Shown: positions 1 through 10,959 of the stretch, piece by piece
Position numbering within the stretch: position 1 is the stretch's first letter
Layout: each line of letters begins with the position of its first letter
Origin: Burhinus oedicnemus
Taxonomy: Eukaryota; Chordata; Aves; Charadriiformes; Burhinidae
DNA length: 64,000 nucleotides
Direction of reading: 5' to 3'
NCBI GenBank assembly: GCA_008921705.1
Contig: VFFE01007215.1
Location: forward strand, 3,744,343-3,808,342
Notes under the pieces: generated by a model
What the model was told of the DNA's origin: nothing
Databases searched by the model: none
What the model saw: only the letters and a program-made list of their open reading frames with translations
Made by a program: the position numbers and the translations under genes

Positions 1-3000
1 AGGAAAGGAGTCTCATCAAAGAGTTCTGAGGCTAGCCAAATAATTGCACAGAGCTCCTTGTATTTGCATGAGAGTAAAAATACCCTTAACAAAGCCAATC
101 CTTTTGTGAAGTAGGAGAAAATGCTTCACTACTTTCCCATTCCTTGTTTACCGTTTTGTGGACAAATGACATAATAATGTAGAACAGACTGATCTCTAAC
201 AATAACTCTACCAAAAAAAAAGAGCTTGGTCAGTTTTTGTGTCTCAGTCTCCTCTGGTGGACTATCTTTTCTAGCCATTTAGTATCATCAAAAACAGCCC
301 TACACCTTTGTTCTTCATGCTGACACATTCTCATTGTTATTTCTATTACTTTCATAGCTTCTAATAGTGGAGGGCATATCAGATCCGTTGATTGACTGCT
401 GCTCTGACTTTCCCTTTTCACCTATATATCTGCTATTGCAGCTCCTTTCAGATGTATCAGTTCCATGTCTGGTGACTTCATCTTCCATGTTAGTGTGTCA
501 CTGACTTACATATATTAACATTGTGATCACCACAGTAGCTGGGTCCCTGACAGGCTTAAAACTGTATAAATTATCTCCAAATGAAAACACACAGACACAA
601 AAATATATTCGACATTTATACCTTCCAGAAGGAAAAAACTTTAACTCCCAACACTGAGATATTAATAACAAGACTTCTTGGGGCAAAATTAATCATATCA
701 AAACAAAAACTCTTTGTTTCGGTCAATAAACCTTTTGCTAGTATTATGAAATTCTTAACCTAACTTTGGCTGGTTGGCTTTTTTTCCATTTTTTGGAATT
801 ATGCTTTTTATATACTAGTAATAAAAAGAAACACATTACAATTAATTTTCAAGGGAAAGAGACTAGAGCAACTACTTACTCTTTGGGGATTTGTGGTTTT
901 AATTAGGCTTATAATTTCTGCAATTAAATCCACAGTTATTTCCTGTTTGAGGCATGCTTATCATATAGAAACATAGATATTAGGTACAGATAAGCTAGAA
1001 GTAGATGAGTTGTGTCATACAGAAGCACTGCTGTTTCTCTAAGCTATAGGCTGCTATAGCCGCAACTATGGCCAACCCCTGAAACTGTTGAAATGTTCTC
1101 TTTCTGTCTTTGTGCAGGAAAATTCCAATTGAAAGAAATGTGATATAATTTCTACATATTTACCAGAAAATACAACTTGTTCATATTTTACATTACTTCC
1201 TGCTTTCATATGAAGAGCAAGAAGAAAAGATTTTTAAACAAATCTCTCCTGCCCAACTCCTTGCTACTAACTAGAAGTTACTCACTGGTTCTGTTGATGG
1301 GGCACAGGAATAAACAGACTTTATAGCAGTTCAGCAGCATATTTAATTAATTACCTTCAATTAATCAAGTCAATAATACTCTAAAAATACAAGATCTAAG
1401 TATTAAAAATTTGTCACATTAACCTGGCCTGTTTTCAATCAATACATATTTAACACAAAAGCTCACTTTGATCAGATATGCTTCTCAAGTTATCATGAAC
1501 AGATAATATGAACCATTTGTTTAATTCTTAAATGAAGAGTAAAGCCTACGACGTGTGGGCTAATTGCCTGATCATCTGGGAGCCGTTGCTGTGTCTCATT
1601 TGGCTGGAGCCTGACAGAAATGACACTTATGGGCTGTACCTGCTTGTTTTACAGCATCACAAATGAAGCCCTCATCCAAGGAAAGAGATATAGAAGGAAG
1701 CACTTCTTTGATATTAAAAACATCTCCAGTTTTCTTAAGGTTTACATAAAAGCAAACACAAGAAATAAAAAATACTCCAGTAGAGTGATTTATCTGAAAA
1801 CAGACTGCGCATTCAAACAAGAATAATGTATATGAAAGGTATGCAGGTGTTTTTTCTTAGTAGAAAGCAGCAAGGCAAGGATCTGCAGCTGATTTAACAC
1901 AGCACATCAATAAAAAGTCGAATGAATTTAGGATGTTTTGAGCATTATAAACAACAGACCTGTCTGTGGAACTATTAGCCGCACACAGGGCAGAATGCCA
2001 TCCCTGAATATGCCGTTGATGGCTGCAGGAAATAAATATAATTTTTAAGATTTAAATGCAAGGACTCATGGAAATGGAGCTAAATATGTTCTAATACTCA
2101 CTGGAAGAAAAGTGCAGCAGATTTGGGTGGAATGAGTTATGAAGTGTTTAAAAGAAAACAAAAATAGACAGTTACAGGTGTGCAGGAACCAACTGTATCA
2201 CTAACAGAGAGAACTCAGTGAAACTGAGCCAGTCTCAAACTTCAGGGTCGATCCAAGTGTCCCTTAGGTGGGCTTTAGATTCAACATTTCTGTATCTACG
2301 TTCTGCCGATACAAAGAACTGCATGTTGTTCATTTTTTTTCAGGAGCTGCTGTGCCTCTGAGCAATGCTTTTCACTTTATTTCTCAGTCTATGATATATT
2401 CCATAATTTTAATAACTATTCTAGTTTAAACGGAGAATATAGCTGTCAAATTACTATTCAAAAGTGTCTAGGCAAGGAAGAAAAAAGCCGTTTATGTCCT
2501 TAGGTGTGGCTCCTCCAGGGAAAATGAGTTCTGAGTATTCCGTGGGTAGATTTTGCGACTTTCTGTTTGGTTTTATTCTTATGAATCAACGTACAGTAAA
2601 ACTTGTTTCTGGCAAGGCACAAAGAGCAGAATCCAGTCATATTCTTTTTGTTAAATACTTAGCTTTGCTCAAGTAAAAGGAAGCAGGGTATAAAAAAAAA
2701 TAAATCTGTAGGTTGCGGAAATGATTGATGACAAGTATGCTGAGCGCAGAAACACCTTTATTCAGTAGGGTGCCACACTCAGAAATTCCCCTTGCTGTTG
2801 AATAATAGCGCCTGGCTGCCACAAGAAAGCCCCTCCCTGCTGGGAAATTTTGAAGCCAGGCGTAAAAGTTCTGTGTCTCTCTACAGAGAAAATTTATATC
2901 CAAAATGACAGCTATGACTACACCTTTGAGATAGCTTTCAGAGAAGGAAATAGAGTGCACCTGGGTGTCAGTGCATGAAATAGCGTGAGAAATGGATAGT

Positions 3001-3950
3001 GTTATTAATACAAGGTCCTAAATACTTTAATGGGAAGAAAAATTTACCGTCCATGGATGCATGTTTCACTTTATTAGAAGCTTTATTGCTTCAAGGACGG
3101 AAGGAAACTCCTGTTACAATATGTTTGAAAGGCGCTTCACATTGTTCAGCAAAACCATACCCAAACAGAAAGGAAACGGCCTGCTGCTTAGTTAGATGGT
3201 TGCCATTTTCATCATCTTCTAAATCCACAAATACATCCAGGGTAGGAACTGCAGTAACAGCTCCTTGCATGCGGTACGGTCTTTTGATTATGTTTCACTC
3301 TAAAAGACATTTCCTACATGAGTTTTTAACTGACATGACAATTACTTTGGCTAAACTAGATGTGAACAACAGATGTAATTCAACAAAGAACTCTCATTTT
3401 AGCCTGTCTCCAGACTTCCACAGAGGTAAAAAAGAACCCAGTGCTGCAGTGATAGACCTTTATACAAGTATGTGGATAATAAAATCTATGGCTACCTTAA
3501 AGATAGAGATGTAGCTGAAGGAAGAAGGAGATGTTAAGCTGGTTGATATGCAAGACTTCAGAAGGTACACTCTGAGGAAGGTGTTCTGCCACATAAGTCC
3601 AAGAATGCACAAAATTCATCAAACAGTTATAAAAATCTTCAGTGAATTATAAAAAGCTACCAGATGGAAAAAGGCTAGATGAGAAAGGTCTGAGTTACTC
3701 AAGAGCATAATGACTTCAAAGGAAGAAACAGCAGGAACTAAGGTGAAATTTTAAAATAAAAATAAAATTCTGAAGATGAGAAGATGAACTTTTGTTCAAA
3801 ATCAGAAAAAAAAAAAAAAAGGGAAAGACATTACCATGCTCAGAACTTCAGAGGCAAAACCAAAATAGAGCACAGTTTATGCAGACATGAAGGAACGAAA
3901 TTATTCTCCACGCCAGATGGCCAATAAAAGGTCTATATCTCTTTACATCC
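1..3950. other. non-coding unique sequence
   Basis: AT-rich DNA in which I recognise no gene or repeat family. Visible items are a cluster of homeodomain-type cores (TTAATTAATTA at 1343-1353 and CAATTAATC at 1358-1366), a slightly GC-richer patch at 1545-1620, and an A15 run at 3806-3820 preceded about 50 bases upstream by AATAAA-like sequence. An open frame on the plus strand (2999-3514, 171 codons, GTG start) resembles no family I know and is treated as chance. Confidence 0.6.
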
Positions 3951-3954
3951 TAGA

Positions 3955-4345
3955 TATGAGATATAAAAAGTGAGTAGGCCTTGTAATGTCTATCATGAGT
4001 GACGTCAGAGAGCACAGGACCTGCCGCCTTGCAATGACTCAGAGCGCTGTGCCGCAGCTCTGCACGCAAACGGGTTTTTAGCAAACCTCCTTGAACTGCT
4101 CAAAATGCTCCTGGCAAACAGCAAAGGGGCAGGAATCGCCACCGCTGCTCTGAACGTGCCAGCAGCACCCTTGGGCTTGCTGTTCGTTAATGTTATTTTC
4201 CATGGGGTAATCCTCTGCAGGTATATTACTAACATTATTTTCACCACTATTTTTGGTATGGCGGAAGTTTCTTTGGAGTCGGAGCGCTGTCAGTCCTGCT
4301 GGAGCTGTGCCGGTAATCTGCGAGGCAATTGATTCAGCCTGTCAG
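3955..4345. promoter_or_regulatory. possible CRE/AP-1 regulatory block
   Basis: This 390-bp block is GC-richer than its surroundings. A perfect CRE palindrome (TGACGTCA, 4000-4007) lies 27 bases from a consensus AP-1 site (TGACTCA, 4035-4041), and a TATAAAAA string lies at 3962-3969. CRE and AP-1 sites bind bZIP factors of the CREB/ATF and FOS/JUN families. The motifs are seen directly. Regulatory function is inferred and unproven, because single 7- or 8-bp sites occur by chance. Both strands are open for 75 to 80 codons here, but neither frame resembles a known protein. Confidence 0.25.
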
Positions 4346-5356
4346 TTTACTGAACAGATTCAGCAAAAATGAACACATCAGAAGCTGTGCTCCGGCACTG
4401 CCGGCTTCTCGCCACTTTATCTTTGACCCAGATGATTCATTTTGTCTTGCAATGACATCCACTGGAAAGCAGTGGGGTATGGATAGGGCTCAAGAGGAAA
4501 CTCGCACATTTCCCTTTGTGTATCTCTCAGGATCATGAGCTTCCCTACTTTACAGCAGCATGAGAGACGGCTTTTTCTCAAATGTGCATCAGATAAAAGT
4601 AAAAAGGTCAGCCTTTGATGTGACTTCACAACAGCAACAGAAAAGAAGATAACACTGAGGACATACACCTTCTAGTTATTTCCAACTATAGTGCCGTACT
4701 TAGTAATAACAGCCCATTTTCCTTAACCGTATTAACGTGCAAAATTGGTGTCTTAGTTACTCACTTTGCTTGGAAAACAAAAAAACCCTCTAAGAACCAT
4801 GTGGATTTCAAGCTACACAACATGCAGCAACTACAAACTAACATAAAGGTATGCAGCCAGTGACTGAAAATTTGAGTTTGAAAATCTTATAGAGCGTTCT
4901 ATATGAGATATACGGATTAATTAGCCTGTTTACATCAAAATGACAGCCCATTTTGAACACAGTATATTGGGATTTTCAAATATTACAGACAACACCAAAG
5001 AGGCTATTTACCTAGATTTGCCACAGAAGTTATTTTGTATTGTAAACATTGTGTGATCTGGAGCTTAGATGTGGAAAATATCTCTTAAATCACTGTTCAA
5101 AAAAATCACGGCAATAATTTCTTGGGTGTCAAATGTGGTTTATGTAGGTCATTTGATATTTTCACGTGTAATGACAGTGATATTAAATGTCTGCACACTT
5201 TTGCAATCTCTTGCAACGTTTCATTATCAATCCTCTTATCTCCTATGGCTGTTGAATGCAGTTGCTGCTACAGCCTGATACGCACAATTGTGAAATCCGT
5301 CCAAGAGGGACAATCAAATCTCTGTCTTATTCTGTGGTTTAGTCGTCTGTTTGCAG

Positions 5357-5418
5357 CCCTGAGCACCCTGCAGGGTTATTCTTCTGCTCCAGTTACCAGG
5401 GAAAGCTTTGCAGAAGAG
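5357..5418 (+). other. candidate internal exon, plus strand (low confidence)
   Basis: The 62-bp segment is preceded by a pyrimidine-leaning tract ending in TTTGCAG (acceptor AG at 5355-5356) and followed by GAG|GTGAGT (donor GT at 5419), close to the U1 consensus. One frame is open through it and reads LSTLQGYSSAPVTRESFAEE. I do not recognise the peptide. No partner exon of matching phase is visible nearby, and splice-like pairs of this quality are expected by chance in 64 kb. It could be a decoy exon, a lncRNA exon or a coding exon of a long gene. RNA evidence would be needed to raise the confidence. Confidence 0.12.
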
Positions 5419-7750
5419 GTGAGTCTTGCACACCAACCTGACTTTTTTTTGTTTAAAAATCTTCCTTGGGAGGGGGGATCCTGAACTTAAATGTTAATGG
5501 TATCACAGGATGGCTCTAGCAGAGTAGATTTACTGTAACACAATTTCCGCTATGTCTGGTAGCTCCATTAAGAACTTAAAAGCGATATTGTATTTATATT
5601 TTGTCTTTCATTATGAGCCAGTTCTTTCACAAGTTACGTACTCTAAGACATCTGACATCAGACAGATCTCCCAAATGTGACATGATTTGGCCTTTTCTGT
5701 TTAATACAATACATTTTTAGCTACAGAAAACCTAAGTTTTCATATCGGAAGAAGCTTCAACATCACAATGTGAATTAAATTTATGCACAGTCTAGTATGT
5801 TCCAGTCAGAAAGAAATCACTGCATCACACTGTGCTAGTGAAAAGGGAATGCCTGGGCAGAAATATATTTCAACTTTATGCATTTAGCCAAAAAATGGAA
5901 CTCAAAAAAACAATTATCTTCTTACAGATTTACTACAGAGTCCTTTCTTTGAAGCACCAAGAGCAGAATGTTGCAGAAATTACAGGTACCTTAGGTCAAG
6001 GTAAATAAATTGTTCAAATGAAAGTGGAAAGAACTGAGAGAACCAAAGCAAACAAGTTTACTGTAGAAACAATTTCTATAAGCTTATAGATGGATTGAGG
6101 GTATTAAAACCAATGAGGAATTTTAAAAAGACAAAAATTAAAAGTGTGTTTTCTCTGATTGTTTTATCTTTAAAATCATGCACTACAATCCTGAGCTGTA
6201 GAAACCAACAGCAGAATTCCCAAGAAATTTAACAGACCAGGACTTAGTTTGGAAGTCACTTTGAAAGTCAATTAAAAAGAATGAAAAGGGTAGATATTAA
6301 GAAACTCACAGGAAAAGTAATTTAAGCAGTTTTGCTGAATATTTAAATCTCTGTTCTTACATACAATGGGAGTTTATTGATGGCTTTTTATAGTGTCAAA
6401 TTTCCAGTACTTACAGATTTACTTTTTTCTTCTATTTTAAGTTTAAGCCTGTCTAGATCTTGAGGCTTTCATCCAGTTTTCGGCAAGATTTTGGCGTCTT
6501 TCATATGTAAATCTGATTCAAATTAATCACAAGCAAGCATCATCTATTTTGTCAGTTGATGCCCACTACTCAATGTATTGCTGAAGGAAGAGAAAGAAAC
6601 AGCTGCAGGGATGAGAATCAAGATACTTTATCAACCCCTGCATTGTTGTCAAGTTAGAATCGTTCATGTATTTCTTCTTACAGCTCTTTTTCATCTATGT
6701 TTTTTTTTTCTTTTAGGTATTTAAGGAGTTACATTGTACATTAAAAACAGCTAATTACCATCAGCTATCTTGTAATGTGTAAGCATTAAATCAAGATACA
6801 TGGTAGTGCACATACTTGAAAACACTATGTTGGTACCAATACAAATATTGTGGCCGCACATCTAATGTTAGGAGATTCTGCTTGACTTGCCTCTTAGGTA
6901 AGATAGGTAGTTCAGGGTACAAATTAACCATAATCCTGCAATATTTCCAACTTACTTTCATTTCATTAAGAAAAATGGTTTAGTGCAACTACAATATTGC
7001 AAATAAATACTAACACAGCCATGTCAGATCAGAGGAAGTTTTGTCTGACATAGTTGGATGCATGTAGAAGCAAGGAAAAACCTCAAATCCAACAACAGCT
7101 CTGCAGCCTTATTCACAGTGTTTAAAAGGACAACGATCCCTGTAGGCTCATTGAAAAAAATTAAGCTAAGTCTGCTTTCACCAGGCACCTCCCAGAGAAA
7201 TCCCACCTCCTGTCTCTGTCTTCGATTCTTTTCGGAAGGGGAGAAAAGGCTTGGTCTCAGCAAGGCAAGTTCACCTGCGTGCTTACTTTATGTTTTCACA
7301 AGCATCAGCTAAGGCTCCCAAATGTACAATATAGTTTACTTACACTTACTTCACTTTCCTTTTTCCCCCCTCTTCAAATACACTGTTTTCACAGCTCTAT
7401 ACAGACAGACTTGTATGCAAACAGATACTCAGAAACTGAAGTGATCTCCCACTCTAATGAAAATTCAAGATACCAAACATGGATGGAAATGTTCCAGCTC
7501 AGTTGGGCAAGAGCCGGTGGGGAAGCGACTGAGCACAGCCATAGGAAGCAGCCAATATAGCAGATCAGACATTTTCCTTATTGCAAAATATAACAGGGAG
7601 AGTGCTGTAAGCAGGGTTCCTGCAAGTCAGATTAATCATTATGGTTGGAACAACTGTTAACGCCATTCCTGAACAGAAGCTTTACATGAAGTGGCCCAGC
7701 AGGTAGCGAAGCATGCACCCCGATAGCAGCAAACTGCAGATGAAAGTCAA

Positions 7751-7776
7751 AGAGTGTCCTTCCAGAGTGTCCTTCC
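7751..7776. repeat. perfect 13-bp tandem duplication
   Basis: AGAGTGTCCTTCC occurs twice head to tail with no mismatch. This is probably a recent replication-slippage duplication. Confidence 0.9.
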
Positions 7777-8206
7777 AATCAAGTACTTGCAACAGAGTGG
7801 CTGCTGAGCTGTGTATGTGAAATTATAACCGACATAGGTATACTAATCGGAGTTGGCCTGCAGAAAGAAAACTGCTTTTTATTCAGCTACATGATCACTC
7901 CTGGAGTAATAAGTAAAATCAAATCCCATTCTGATTCATTTGGCACTTGTTCCTGTCTGGGTTTGAATACCCTAAGTGGCCTCTGTGTTGTTCTGTTATC
8001 TCCATCACTGCAATTTCAGACTGTTCAAACAAGCTCTGAAGTTCTGGTGCTGTGAAGTTGTCTACCTTCAGCCAAATTGCTAAAAGACCTAAAAGACTGG
8101 CAACCACTAGAAAGCTTTTAGAAAGCCCAAGAAATCACAAAATCGCCACGGCCTCTCTTTGGAAAGGTAGGCTTGCTTGTCACTGTTTCCATTTTATACA
8201 CCTCAC

Positions 8207-8258
8207 CTGGGTCAGGGGAATGTCAATGAGAGTGCAGTATGCACCCTGGCTTATGCAT
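8207..8258 (-). other. candidate internal exon, minus strand (low confidence)
   Basis: Read on the minus strand, a pyrimidine tract ending TCTTTGTTTTCAG (AG at 8260-8259) precedes a 52-bp segment that ends CCCAG|GTGAGG (donor GT at 8206-8205). Both signals are strong. After one leading base, one frame is open through the whole segment and reads CISQGAYCTLIDIPLTQ, giving an outgoing phase of 0. I cannot assign the peptide to a family. No companion exon is evident. The opposite strand is also open here, so coding status is uncertain. It may be an isolated coding exon in a very long gene, a poison exon or chance. Confidence 0.18.
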
Positions 8259-9840
8259 CTGAAAACAAAGATTCCTCTACTGAAAAATTTTTGCATTCAT
8301 CCATCCATAAGAAGTCACACACGCTTATATTTGATCAATATAAAGCATAATAATCCCAACAGAAGAACAGTCTGCAAATAACATTAAGTAGTTGTTAAGA
8401 TACTAGACTAAGCAAAAGTCCTCCCTGTGTAAAAGTGTTTTACAAAAACCTTTTACCAAAGATGGGAATCCTTACTGTTTATACCGTGTTGTTCAATGGG
8501 AGTTACCAGTGCTATGTGTCCTCTGTCGCAGGCAGTGCTGACATGTCGACAGTGGAACAACGGACGGGTTCCCCTCTATGTCAGCACCGAGTCGCCCTGC
8601 TGGAAGGACATGACATGGCAAGGGAACTGAAACCACCTCTTCTCCCGTTAGCAATATAGCTGCTTCACTCGCTTGCTACAATCAAATACAATAAGCAATT
8701 TCTCTACAAGGGGGCCTCCTCAGATTAAAAGATTTCATTTTCATTCCTCATGACTTTGCACTGAAAAGCTACAACAGCACAAAGCCATGTTACCGCAAAC
8801 ACAGCCCTACGAATGGAACCCACCAGCCCCTGAGAAAAGACCTGAACAGCTTTAGAGATACCAACAGTTTGTGACACAGGTGTCTGCACAACACAGATTA
8901 TCTCTTTCTTGCTGTGTACCTTTAATTTGTATTACAGCATCTAGAGGAGAAAACCTGATGTTTGTTCAGTTCTGCTCAGCATGAGTCATTTACACCACTA
9001 TGAAATTCATTTAAAACAGTAAAAGAAAAAGGATTTTTTGACAAATACATTAATCAGTATTAAATTTTTAATTGTCATTACCCTATTTAACCTCTTAGGC
9101 ATTAAAGCAGGAGGAAATCAACACCTTTATCAACATAAAGGCATTTGTGATGCCTATGCAAATACCTGTAAAAAGAAAAAGGCACTAAGCAAAAATCAGA
9201 CAATACAGTAGCTAAAAGACAGCTCATTTCATCTGAGTTTTTTGAGGGTGGGGCAACACAGTGAGGAGGCAAGGTGATATTTAGATTAGAACTATTTTTT
9301 CCACAAAAGCCTTGATTTTAAACCTGTGTTGTATATGACATTGCAGAGAACTTGAAGTTCAATAACAGAAAATGCATGCACATGGGAGCATTTTCTTAAT
9401 TGGACTCTTGAGCTGAAGACTCAGATATATTTCTGGTAGATGAAACGCTTCATATTAAATGTCAAGATGTAGTAAAGAAGTGACACTTAAAATGAACTGA
9501 AGAAAGCAGCAAAACAGAAGAAATTTAAGGCAGTGTTTATTAGCCAAGGATATTCTACACGTAGAGCAATTCACGTTTTTAAACTAATTTCTGCCTATTT
9601 GGGATAATGATGGGGTGTTAGGAGTCAGGAATGCAAGGCAAAACCAGTATCAGAGGGGAGAAAGAAACGCTTGTGGAAATAAATAGAAAACATGTAACAC
9701 AGCTTAGAGGAAGACCACTGTCTTCAGCTGGTCTAATTAACACCAATTGTATTCTATTTCTGCTCTACAAATACACCCGAAGGAACATTTTTCCAGAAAT
9801 ATATCTCTAGAGCCTTATTCAAGTTTGTAGACAATTCCTG

Positions 9841-10650
9841 GTCCAAGCAGAAAACCTCCAAAGTCACAGGCGTGCTTCCCCTCCTGCTACTTGCACCCAG
9901 CTGGCTGCCTCCATCTATTGCAGGACCTTTATGTTTTGGCAGCTTTAGGCCAGTTTCCTTTCCTCTTTCCTTTCCTTCCTTTTCTCTTGGCTTCCCTCCC
10001 TCTGGGCTTTCCTCCATAGGGGTGCCTTCTTCCCTTACCACTTGATGGCTTCTGGCTCCTCTTGCCCTCTACTCTTCCAGTCTTACTAGGATCCTTCATT
10101 TTCTATAGTGACCCTGAAAGGTCAGTGATTCTGACCTCACTTTCACATCTTTTTTAAAACACCTTCAAAATTTCCACCCATTCAGCGTACCATTACTCTT
10201 TTACTATGGACACCTCCAAATCCCTTTCACTCTTTGAATTAGTTCCCTTTACTCATCACCTATTTTAATTCAGCTTCACCAGCTTTCTCTTTTCACCCTG
10301 TCAGACACTTTTCACATCCATCTTTCACAATCCTCCCTCCCTTTTAAAAATTATACAGTTTCTTCTGTCACCTCTGACAATCCGTCCTTTCTGTTACTGA
10401 CACCATGGCACCATCAGATCCCGAGGTCCGATTCTCCTCCTGCTCCTCCTCTCATGCTGCTGAAGCATGCGTGAGAAAGTGCTCTGATTTTGCTGGCTTC
10501 CTGCACTTTGCATCGATTCTCCCTTTTCTCATCTTTGTTCTTTTCCTTTCAGAAGAACCCAGACTGATCCTTCTGCTGTCAGCCCTCGTTAGCACTACAG
10601 CTCCCTCTTACCTGCCACCATGCACATGCTCCCCTGTTTAAGCTCTTACT
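9841..10650. other. pyrimidine-rich (plus strand) stretch
   Basis: For about 800 bp the plus strand is dominated by C and T, most strongly at 9950-10015 with runs of TTCC/TTTCC units. The opposite strand carries a purine-rich open frame (10041-9754) whose Glu/Lys/Gly-rich product simply reflects the base skew. No gene or repeat family is recognised. Confidence 0.6.
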
Positions 10651-10906
10651 AACATCAAATCTGGAAAACTAACAAGCTATACATCTTTCTTGATCAGTGC
10701 ACTCACTTGCAAGTCTAGAACTGACCTTTAGAATCTTCCCAACCCTGATCTGAAAAATTCCTCAAATTTATGATTTACTCGCATAACCTAGATTTCTGTC
10801 TTTAACTTTCATGTTCTTTTTATATGTGCTCATCAGAACTGATGCAGATTAATAGGTATAGCTCCTTTTTGTCAGTCCTTAATTTATTTTTTCTTCCTAT
10901 TTTCAG

Positions 10907-10959
10907 TATCTTCAGCATCTGAGGAATGTGCTTTGCCTTTTTCTTCTTCTCAGGTGAGC
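10907..10959 (+). other. tandem acceptor and donor signal (possible recursive splice site or 47-bp exon)
   Basis: A pyrimidine tract ending TTCTTCTTCTCAG (to 10953) runs directly into GTGAGC (10954-10959), so an acceptor and a donor share one CAG|GT junction. This is the arrangement seen at recursive splice sites in long introns. A second good acceptor, TTCCTATTTTCAG, ends at 10906, so a 47-bp exon (10907-10953) is an alternative reading. The signals are seen directly. Use in splicing is inferred only. Confidence 0.15.

Larger units (their letters stand above)
4346..9840. other. non-coding unique sequence with isolated splice-like signals
   Basis: I recognise no gene here. The stretch contains two isolated segments bounded by good splice consensus on opposite strands (5357-5418 plus, 8207-8258 minus), listed separately, and a perfect 13-bp tandem duplication at 7751-7776. 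The rest is AT-rich sequence with short homopolymers. No repeat family is recognisable. Confidence 0.55.

Noticed and set aside
2999..3514. 171-codon plus-strand open frame, the longest in the window
   Set aside because: It has a non-ATG start, no recognisable domain, no splice or promoter support, and a length not far beyond chance for a 64-kb AT-rich window read in six frames.
2999..3820. Processed pseudogene (open frame, AATAAA-like sequence and A15 run)
   Set aside because: No parent gene is recognisable and no convincing target-site duplication flanks the A-run.
7955..7975. Possible tRNA T-arm (GGGTTTGAATACCC)
   Set aside because: The invariant C of the T-loop is replaced and no D-arm or acceptor stem is present.
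9754..10041. Minus-strand Glu/Lys/Gly-rich frame
   Set aside because: Low-complexity product of a purine-rich strand; no family resemblance.
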